Below are positions 37,269-43,577 of a DNA stretch of 43,577 nt, piece after piece. The notes under the pieces were generated by a model, which saw nothing but the letters and a program-made list of their open reading frames with translations, was not told the origin of the DNA and did not search any database. The position numbers and the translations under genes were made by a program. The first letter of the stretch is position 1. Every line of letters starts with the position of its first letter. The stretch is from an uncultured Bacteroidia bacterium (lineage in GTDB: Bacteria; Bacteroidota; Bacteroidia; Bacteroidales; UBA932), in contig CACXNA010000003.1 in the NCBI GenBank assembly GCA_902768985.1, forward strand, positions 122,675-166,251, written 5' to 3'.

Positions 37269-38306
37269 TTATACCAACTTGATTCCGGCCTCGCGGCACT
37301 GGCGTACCATCTCTTCGGGCCAGATGCTGCTCTGGATCTCGCCGATGTGCGCCTTGCGCAGCAGGTACATGCAGAGGCGGGACTGGCCGATGCCGCCACC
37401 GATGGTGCAGGGCAGCTCGCCGGCGAGCAGGCTCTTGTGGAAAGGAAGCTCCTCCTTCCAGGTCTCGCCCTTGATCTTCAGCTGGCGGCGCAGGGCCGCT
37501 TCGTCCACACGGATGCCCATGCTGGACAGCTCGAAGGGGCGCTGGAGGATGTTGTTCCAGACCAGGATGTCGCCGTTCAGGCCCTGGAAACCCTCCTCGT
37601 TGGGGCTGCTCCAGTCGTCGTAGTCCGCGGCGCGGCCGTCATGTGGCTGCCCGTCGGAGAGGGCACCGCCAATGCCGATGATGAACACGGCGCCCCAGCG
37701 GCGCACGATTTCGTTCTCGCGCTCTTTCGGGGTGAGGCACGGATAGAGCTGCACGAGCTCTTCGGCGTGCACGAAATGGATATCTTCCGGCAGCTCAGGG
37801 GTGATCTGCGGGAATTCGACAAAGAGTTTATTCTCGGTGACTTTGATGGCCTCGTAGATGCGGCGGACGGTCTGCTTGAGGAAGCCCAGGTGGCGGTCCT
37901 CCCGGCGGATGACCTTCTCCCAGTCCCACTGGTCCACGTAGATGGAGTGGATGTTGTCCAGCTCCTCGTCTGGACGCAGGGCGTTCATGTCCGTGTAGAT
38001 GCCGCGCCCGGGGGCGATACCCATCTGCGCCAGCTTGGCGCGTTTCCATTTGGCGAGGGAGTGTACGACCTCGGCCTGCTGCTCCGCCATATCTTTAATG
38101 GGGAAGCGGACCGGACGTTCCACGCCGTTGAGTTCGTCGTTGAGGCCGGTCCCGGAGAGCACGACCATCGGGGCGGTCACGCGCAGCAGGGCCAGCTGGG
38201 CTGACAGATTGTTCTGGAACATGTCCTTGACGGCCTTGATGGCCTTTTCCGTTTTCTCTGCTCCGTCGAGCAGATCAACGTACCTTTCGGGGAGGATCAA
38301 TTGCAT
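37269..38306 (-). CDS. asnA: aspartate-ammonia ligase (asparagine synthetase A)
   Basis: Makes asparagine from aspartate, ammonia and ATP. At 345 aa it is close to E. coli AsnA (330 aa). The class II synthetase-like fold shows FPIKDM, VVHSLAKWKR, GIYTDMNALRPDEELDNIHS, YVDQWDWE and, near the end, GGGIGQSRLCM. The promoter box TATCTTTG is 27 bp upstream. Single gene between two convergent or tandem neighbours. Confidence 0.95.
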   Translation of the reverse strand: MQLILPERYVDLLDGAEKTEKAIKAVKDMFQNNLSAQLALLRVTAPMVVLSGTGLNDELNGVERPVRFPIKDMAEQQAEVVHSLAKWKRAKLAQMGIAPGRGIYTDMNALRPDEELDNIHSIYVDQWDWEKVIRREDRHLGFLKQTVRRIYEAIKVTENKLFVEFPQITPELPEDIHFVHAEELVQLYPCLTPKERENEIVRRWGAVFIIGIGGALSDGQPHDGRAADYDDWSSPNEEGFQGLNGDILVWNNILQRPFELSSMGIRVDEAALRRQLKIKGETWKEELPFHKSLLAGELPCTIGGGIGQSRLCMYLLRKAHIGEIQSSIWPEEMVRQCREAGIKLV

Positions 38307-38333
38307 GACGGGTAATACACTAACTTGTCAATG

Positions 38334-38341
38334 CAAAGATA
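38334..38341 (-). promoter_or_regulatory. -7 promoter box of asnA (TATCTTTG)
   Basis: Perfect TAnnTTTG on the minus strand, 27 bp before the asnA ATG, in the 39 bp gap after the flippase-like gene. Confidence 0.65.
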
Positions 38342-38345
38342 GTGA

Positions 38346-39326
38346 TTATTTCTTCTTACGCAAGGTCAGGTGGGCGTAAGATATAATGCCGAGCAGGATG
38401 ATCAGGATGGCGTGGGCTTCGTGGCCGAGCGTGGCCAGCAGGATACCGGTCTCCCAGGTGGCGCCGTAGAGGCTCTGGACCGACAGGGCCACGAGGTAGT
38501 GGTAGGCGCCGATGCCGCCCGGAACGGGAATCACGGAGGCGAGGTTGCCCACGGCCGACAGGAAGAGCGCGTCCGTAAAGGTCAGCATGTCCAGCATGGG
38601 AATGGCGCGGATGGTGCAGTACATCATCGTGATGTAGCTCGCCCAGATGCCGACGGTGCTGAGCAGGAAGGGCCATTTGCGCTCCATCTTCGCGATGCTG
38701 GCGAAGCCGGCGCCAAGGCCGGACAGCGAATCGGCAATCTTGCCGAAAATGCGCACGCGGCCGCGGAAGCGGAACACGGCCCAGAAGAGGGCGACCACCA
38801 GCACCACGGCGCCCAGGGCGATCCAGCCCGCCGGGCCGCCGGCGCGGCCGGTCAGGGGGCCCCAGACGTTCTCGGTGAAGAAGGGTCCGAAGGTGCTCCA
38901 CTTGGAGGCCAGGGCCGACACGAGCACGATGGCGACGGCCACAATGTCGGAGAGACGTTCGCAGACGATGGTTCCAAGGGCCTTCTCGTAGCTCATCTTC
39001 TTGGTGCTGACGTAGCCGCAGCGGACGAATTCGCCCGCGCCGGGCAGCACCACGTTGACCAGGTTCCCCACGTTGATGGCGTCCCAGACGCGCATCCGGC
39101 GGAGCTCCGGATCGAGCGGCCGCATCAGCGCGGTCCAGCGCCGCTCGCGGAAAACCAGCGCCACGATGGCGGCGATGAAGTAGAGGGCGATCCAGATCCA
39201 GCGGGTCTGCTGCAGGTCCTCCCAGAAGGTCTTCCAGTCAACGGTCCGGAAGGCGAACCAGACCAGCACGACGGCCAGGATGGCCGACAGGGTATATTTG
39301 ATGATATTTGAAGCTTTCTTGTCCAT
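38346..39326 (-). CDS. lysylphosphatidylglycerol synthase TM/flippase-like membrane protein
   Basis: Integral membrane protein of the UPF0104/YbhN (LPG_synthase_TM) family, 326 aa with about eight hydrophobic segments. Typical family segments are the N-terminal helix YTLSAILAVVLVWFAF, VNVVLPGAGEFVRCGYVS, CERLSDIVAVAIVLV and IPVPGGIGAYHYLVAL. It has only the membrane part, with no aminoacyl-transferase domain. The start is the ATG at 39326 (MDKKASNII) rather than a TTG three codons upstream; the -7 box TAAATTTG ends 6 bp before this ATG. Function not established. Confidence 0.85.
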   Translation of the reverse strand: MDKKASNIIKYTLSAILAVVLVWFAFRTVDWKTFWEDLQQTRWIWIALYFIAAIVALVFRERRWTALMRPLDPELRRMRVWDAINVGNLVNVVLPGAGEFVRCGYVSTKKMSYEKALGTIVCERLSDIVAVAIVLVSALASKWSTFGPFFTENVWGPLTGRAGGPAGWIALGAVVLVVALFWAVFRFRGRVRIFGKIADSLSGLGAGFASIAKMERKWPFLLSTVGIWASYITMMYCTIRAIPMLDMLTFTDALFLSAVGNLASVIPVPGGIGAYHYLVALSVQSLYGATWETGILLATLGHEAHAILIILLGIISYAHLTLRKKK

Positions 39327-39332
39327 GGACTG

Positions 39333-39340
39333 CAAATTTA
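39333..39340 (-). promoter_or_regulatory. -7 promoter box of the flippase-like gene (TAAATTTG)
   Basis: Perfect TAnnTTTG on the minus strand, ending 6 bp before the ATG at 39326, so the mRNA is probably leaderless; 14 bp from the opposed box at 39355-39362. Confidence 0.7.
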
Positions 39341-39354
39341 CGATTAATTATTGT

Positions 39355-39362
39355 TATTTTTG
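39355..39362 (+). promoter_or_regulatory. -7 promoter box of the pfkB operon (TATTTTTG)
   Basis: Perfect TAnnTTTG, ending 7 bp before the ATG at 39370. Confidence 0.65.
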
Positions 39363-39369
39363 TAAAATT

Positions 39370-40371
39370 ATGAAATCGATACTCGGAATAGGCAATGCGC
39401 TCACGGACATCCTGGCGGTCCTGCCGGATGATTCGCTGCTCTCGGAGTTCCATCTTCCGAAGGGAAGCATGCAGCACGTGGACGTGACGACCGGCGACGG
39501 CATCTGGCAGGCACTCAAGCCCCTGGGCGTGAAATACGTGGCCGGCGGATCCGCCGCCAACACCATCGCCTGCACGGCCATTCTCGGCATGCCTTCCGGC
39601 TTCATCGGCAAGATCGGCAACGACGAGCTGGGCCTGCTCTTCAAGAGTGACCAGGAGCAGTACGGCGTGAACACGCATCTGCTCACGAGCGAGGAGCACG
39701 CGAGCGGCCGCTCGATGGTCTTCGTCAGCGGCGGCAACGCCGAGCGCACCTTCGCCGTGTACCTGGGCGCCGCGCTCGACCTGGTGCCGGGCGACCTGCA
39801 GCCGGAATGGTTCGAAGGCTATGACTATTTCCATATCGAAGGCTATCTGGTGCAGAACCAGGACCTGGTGCGCCGGGCGGTCGAACTGGCCCGGGCGGCC
39901 GGGTGTATCATCTCCCTGGACCTGGCGTCCTACAATGTCGTGGAGTCGAACCTTGCGTTCCTGCACGACATCGTCGAGAAATATGTCGACATCGTCTTTG
40001 CTAATGAGACCGAGGCGCGCGCCTTCACCGGCCAGTCCGACCCGCGCGCGGCGCTGGACGAGCTGTCCAAAATCAGCCGGACGGCCATCGTGAAGGTGGG
40101 CAAGAACGGCAGCTGGCTCAAGCGGGACGGCGAGGTCGTCTTTGCCAACCCCTGGCCGGCCGACCCCGTGGACGCCACGGGCGCCGGAGACACCTACGCC
40201 GCCGGTTTCCTGTATGCCGACGCGCAGGGGCTTCCGCTCAAGGTGTGCGGCGAGATCGGTTCCTGCATCGCCGCCAAGGTGGTGGAGGTGATCGGCACCA
40301 AGATTGATATTCCCCGCTGGCGTGTGGCCAAGCAGGAAATCCGTGAACTGATGGGACACCAGGGCGTATGA
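39370..40371 (+). CDS. PfkB family (ribokinase/adenosine kinase-like) sugar or nucleoside kinase
   Basis: 333 aa. N-terminal GIGNALTDILA and VAGGSAANTIACTAILG form the PfkB first signature and substrate region. The second signature DPVDATGAGDTYAAGFLYA carries the catalytic Asp and anion hole. The adenosine-kinase-like layout (G-N-A-L-x-D start, GGSAANT) is common in Bacteroidetes, but the substrate cannot be told. First gene of a three-gene operon; its stop overlaps the next ATG by 4 bp. Divergent from the flippase-like gene. Confidence 0.92.
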   Translation: MKSILGIGNALTDILAVLPDDSLLSEFHLPKGSMQHVDVTTGDGIWQALKPLGVKYVAGGSAANTIACTAILGMPSGFIGKIGNDELGLLFKSDQEQYGVNTHLLTSEEHASGRSMVFVSGGNAERTFAVYLGAALDLVPGDLQPEWFEGYDYFHIEGYLVQNQDLVRRAVELARAAGCIISLDLASYNVVESNLAFLHDIVEKYVDIVFANETEARAFTGQSDPRAALDELSKISRTAIVKVGKNGSWLKRDGEVVFANPWPADPVDATGAGDTYAAGFLYADAQGLPLKVCGEIGSCIAAKVVEVIGTKIDIPRWRVAKQEIRELMGHQGV

Positions 40372-40853
40372 AACATCCCATTCTGAATTTCTTTCGCCAG
40401 ATGGTTCTGCAGCAGGGCCGGAGCCCCATCTCGACCAAGTTGATGCCCCTGTCGAAGATCAAGAGCGCCGTCGTGTACGTGGACAGCTCGGCGGAAGGGG
40501 AAGATGCGACGTCGGTCTGCCATGCGGTGCAGCAGTATTTTGACTACCAGGGCATTCCGGTGAAGATTTTCTGCCCGAAGAAACAAGATTTCAACCTGTA
40601 CGGACGCCTGAAGAACCGCGTGCGCGGCACGCGGGAGACCCGCCACGAAGACCTGTTCATTTCGCTGGCAGCCTCGCCCGACAATTTCGCGGCGGCATAT
40701 GAGGCCTGCTACAGCACGGCCCGCTTCAAGGTGGGGCGCTGCAAGCTGCCCGGCGATGTCTTCGACCTGGTTGTGGCCGATCCGCAGGATACGGAGGCAA
40801 CCCAGGCTGCGGCATTTGCAGCGATTAAAGATTTCCTTGACAAGATCAAATGA
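40368..40853 (+). CDS. DUF6913-like conserved hypothetical protein
   Basis: 161 aa soluble protein without signal peptide or membrane segments. The sequence (IKSAVVYVDSSAEGEDATSV, then FKVGRCKLPGDVFDLVVADP) suggests a small alpha/beta fold. It resembles the Bacteroidetes-specific DUF6913 family by memory of its size and position, a weak assignment. It is coupled by 4-bp overlaps to the kinase before it and the membrane protein after it, which implies coordinated expression. No motif predicts an activity. Confidence 0.65.
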   Translation: MKHPILNFFRQMVLQQGRSPISTKLMPLSKIKSAVVYVDSSAEGEDATSVCHAVQQYFDYQGIPVKIFCPKKQDFNLYGRLKNRVRGTRETRHEDLFISLAASPDNFAAAYEACYSTARFKVGRCKLPGDVFDLVVADPQDTEATQAAAFAAIKDFLDKIK

Positions 40854-41323
40854 AAAAATACCTGATCGTTTTCTTGATTTCAATGGTCCCGCTGATCGAG
40901 CTTCGCGGCGCCATTCCCTATGCCGTGGGCTTTGACCTGCCGCTCGTCCCCTCCCTGATCGTGGCGCTGGTGGGCAACATGGTCCCGGTGCCGTTCATCT
41001 TCCTCTTCGCCCGCAAGGTGCTGGAATGGGGCAAGGACAAGAAATACATCGGTGGATTCTTCACCTGGTGCCTCGAGAAAGGCGAAAAGGGCGGCCGCAA
41101 GCTGGAAGCCAAGGCCGGCGCGGGCCTCTACGTGGCCCTGCTCCTTTTCGTGGGCATTCCCATCCCCGGCACGGGTGCCTGGACCGGCACCCTCGCGGCC
41201 AGCATCTTGAACATGGACTTCAAGAAGAGTATGCTCTACATTCTGCTGGGCCTGTTCCTCGCCGCCACCATCATGCTGCTCCTCAGCCTGGGCGTCTTCG
41301 GGGCGATCGATCTGGTGAAATAG
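40850..41323 (+). CDS. putative small multidrug export protein (COG2426)
   Basis: 157 aa with about four hydrophobic segments. Family hallmarks are MVPLIELRGAIPYAVG, the loop GNMVPVPFIFLFARKVLEW and GIPIPGTGAWTGTLAA. This is the Sm_multidrug_ex family (PF06695); export is a name from annotation and not proven. Third gene of the pfkB operon, overlapping the previous stop by 4 bp. Its stop is directly followed by the ATTCCGGG palindrome. Confidence 0.85.
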   Translation: MKKYLIVFLISMVPLIELRGAIPYAVGFDLPLVPSLIVALVGNMVPVPFIFLFARKVLEWGKDKKYIGGFFTWCLEKGEKGGRKLEAKAGAGLYVALLLFVGIPIPGTGAWTGTLAASILNMDFKKSMLYILLGLFLAATIMLLLSLGVFGAIDLVK

Positions 41324-41344
41324 ATTCCGGGTCAAGCCCGGAAT
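41324..41344. repeat. stop-adjacent ATTCCGGG palindrome, copy 3
   Basis: Perfect 8-bp stem ATTCCGGG/CCCGGAAT with loop TCAAG, beginning at the base right after the stop codon of the small exporter gene. Confidence 0.75.
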
Positions 41345-41368
41345 GACTATTTATTCCCGGAAAATCCG

Positions 41369-41376
41369 TATATTTG
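41369..41376 (+). promoter_or_regulatory. -7 promoter box of tRNA-Arg (TATATTTG)
   Basis: Perfect TAnnTTTG ending 7 bp before the mature 5' end of the tRNA. Confidence 0.75.
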
Positions 41377-41383
41377 CACCCTC

Positions 41384-41457
41384 GGTTCCGTAGCTCAGCT
41401 GGATAGAGCAACAGCCTTCTAAGCTGTGGGTCCGGGGTTCGAATCCCCGCGGAATCA
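41384..41457 (+). tRNA. tRNA-Arg (anticodon UCU)
   Basis: Full cloverleaf: acceptor stem GGTTCCG/CGGAATC with one G-U pair, D-arm with GCTC...GAGC, anticodon stem ACAGC/GCTGT with loop CTTCTAA (anticodon TCT, reads AGA), T-arm CGGGG-TTCGAAT-CCCCG and discriminator A. CCA is not encoded. Promoter box directly upstream and terminator directly downstream, so it is a single-gene transcript. No integrase or att repeat is seen beside it. Confidence 0.97.
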
Positions 41458-41458
41458 C

Positions 41459-41489
41459 GAAAATGGCTCGCTTTCGGCGAGCCATTTTC
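41459..41489. terminator. bidirectional terminator between tRNA-Arg and yitT
   Basis: Stem AAAATGGCTCGC/GCGAGCCATTTT of 12 bp, extended by one G-C pair, with a 5-base loop; A-tract on the left, T-tract on the right. It serves the tRNA on the plus strand and the YitT gene (stop 41492) on the minus strand. Confidence 0.88.
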
Positions 41490-41491
41490 CG

Positions 41492-42415
41492 TTATTTGCG
41501 ATGCTTCTTATGGTCCGACCAGAGGCCGTAGACCTCGCTGACGTTGCCCGCGGTGATGAAGGCCTGGATCTTGTTGTCCCGGAGGAACTTCATCAGGTCT
41601 GCGAACTCGTCCTTGGTCAGCAGAGCCTGCACTTCCACGCGCTTGTCGCCCTTGAATCCGCCCGTGCACTCGTACAGGGTGCAGCCGCGCACGATCTTGT
41701 TGACGATGTAGTCGCGGATGACCTCATGGTTGTCGGAGATGATGCAGACGCGCTTGCGGCGGCTAAGCGACGCCATGAAGTAGTCCACGATCAGGCCGTT
41801 GATCCAGGTGCCGATGAGGCCGATGATCACGAGCCGGAACGGGTTCACGAAGAAGGCCGTGCAGCAGATGACCACGCCGGCGATGGTCACCGACAGGCCG
41901 ATGTCAAAATGCAGGTACTTGTTGACGATCTTCGCCAGGATATCCAGGCCGCCCGTGGAGGCGTTGATCCGGAACATGATGGCCTGCGACATGCTCAGGA
42001 TGAGCACGAAGCAGATCAGGTCGAACCAGAGGTCGCCCATCACCGAGGTCCCCCCCGGCGCCAGCAGGGCCGTGTACGGGCAGATCTTCTCCCAGAGGTC
42101 CATCATCGGACCGAGAATCAGGGCCGTGTAGCAGGTCTTCACGCCGAATTCCTTGCCGATCAGGAAATACGCCAGCACCAGCAGGATGGCATTGATGATG
42201 AGCACGACCGTGGACACCTTGATGACGATGCCGGCCTGCTCGAACAGGGCGCTGATCACGATCGAAAGACCGGAGATACTGCCCACGACGATCTTGCTGG
42301 GGACGAGGAAATAATACACGGAGGCCGCGGCGATGAACATGCCGACGGTCATAATCACAAGCTCCTTCCAGAACTTCCAGGTTCCGAGAGGCGCAGTCAG
42401 GTCTTGAAGTTTCAT
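41492..42415 (-). CDS. YitT family membrane protein
   Basis: 307 aa. The N-terminal two-thirds form about five to six hydrophobic helices (DUF161/YitT_membrane; FIAAASVYYFLVPSKIVVGSISGLSI is the family's opening). The C-terminal third is a soluble DUF2179 domain (VCIISDNHEVIRDYIVNKI, then RGCTLYECTGGFKGD and VEVQALLTKDE), an ACT-like ligand-binding unit. The function is unknown; a transport role is supposed. It ends at a terminator shared with tRNA-Arg. Confidence 0.9.
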   Translation of the reverse strand: MKLQDLTAPLGTWKFWKELVIMTVGMFIAAASVYYFLVPSKIVVGSISGLSIVISALFEQAGIVIKVSTVVLIINAILLVLAYFLIGKEFGVKTCYTALILGPMMDLWEKICPYTALLAPGGTSVMGDLWFDLICFVLILSMSQAIMFRINASTGGLDILAKIVNKYLHFDIGLSVTIAGVVICCTAFFVNPFRLVIIGLIGTWINGLIVDYFMASLSRRKRVCIISDNHEVIRDYIVNKIVRGCTLYECTGGFKGDKRVEVQALLTKDEFADLMKFLRDNKIQAFITAGNVSEVYGLWSDHKKHRK

Positions 42416-42432
42416 TATGTGGTTATAAATAA

Positions 42433-42456
42433 GCCGGGGCCGTCGTGGGCCCCGGC
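42433..42456 (-). terminator. terminator after the gltD-type gene
   Basis: Perfect 9-bp stem GCCGGGGCC/GGCCCCGGC with a 6-base loop; on the minus strand it is followed by TTATTTAT. It lies 11 bp past the stop at 42468. Confidence 0.75.
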
Positions 42457-42467
42457 ATCGTGTTATT

Positions 42468-43577
<1,110 letters not shown>

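Noticed and set aside
41384-41457. tRNA-Arg as an integration site of a mobile element
   Set aside because: No integrase, no direct repeat of the tRNA 3' end and no island-like sequence on either side.

Overview
This 43.6 kb window is a compact chromosomal segment of a Bacteroidetes bacterium. Most promoters that can be read carry the Bacteroidetes -7 box TAnnTTTG, and no clear Shine-Dalgarno sequences are seen. Gene content (type III SerA with a lysine in place of the catalytic histidine, sigma-54 activator without HTH, FHS sugar transporter beside a ROK kinase, tandem deoxynucleoside kinases, AsnA, DUF1015 beside serA/serC) also fits Bacteroidales. The high G+C suggests an uncultured gut or rumen Bacteroidales lineage; that placement is inference.

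Layout. 1-80: 5' tip of an unknown minus-strand gene and its promoter. 81-4408: minus operon dnaX-lptB-cmk-ispH; the dnaX linker carries in-frame palindromic repeats. 4448-5221: lone secreted protein. 5310-14041: minus operon DUF1015-recQ-dnaG-metG-sigma-54 response regulator. 14042-14390: a structured 349 bp gap with several hairpins and copy 1 of a dispersed repeat. 14391-16387: serC-serA. 16408-17611: yigZ and, divergently, a gene with an acidic tail. 17672-22052: minus genes for a deoxynucleoside kinase pair, an FHS sugar transporter, a ROK kinase and an FKBP lipoprotein. 22125-22826: metallo-beta-lactamase-fold hydrolase, then copy 2 of the repeat. 23053-29968: alpha-2-macroglobulin lipoprotein divergent from pbpC. 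30009-33506: DUF486, recO, S41 protease, EamA transporter. 33563-37263: uvrA overlapping a short nucleoside kinase. 37269-39326: asnA and a flippase-like membrane protein. 39370-41323: pfkB-DUF6913-like-small exporter operon. 41384: tRNA-Arg(UCU). 41492-42415: YitT. 42468-43577: a gltD-type gene with an internal deletion, cut by the window end.

Most content is housekeeping: replication and repair (dnaX, dnaG, recQ, recO, uvrA), envelope (lptB, pbpC, alpha-2-macroglobulin), serine, asparagine and glutamate metabolism, and nucleotide salvage. No phage, integrase, transposase, CRISPR array or recognisable defence island is visible.

The most interesting signals are regulatory or structural. Five of six divergent gene pairs share a mirror-image promoter with two -7 boxes 12-14 bp apart, and several of these genes would be leaderless or nearly so. 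An ~82 bp dyad element occurs twice in the same relative position. DUF1015 carries a cysteine-rich insert with eight Cys in 22 residues. The dnaX linker looks as if it was built from inserted palindromic repeats. The gltD-type gene has lost the segment that encodes its NADPH-binding loop.
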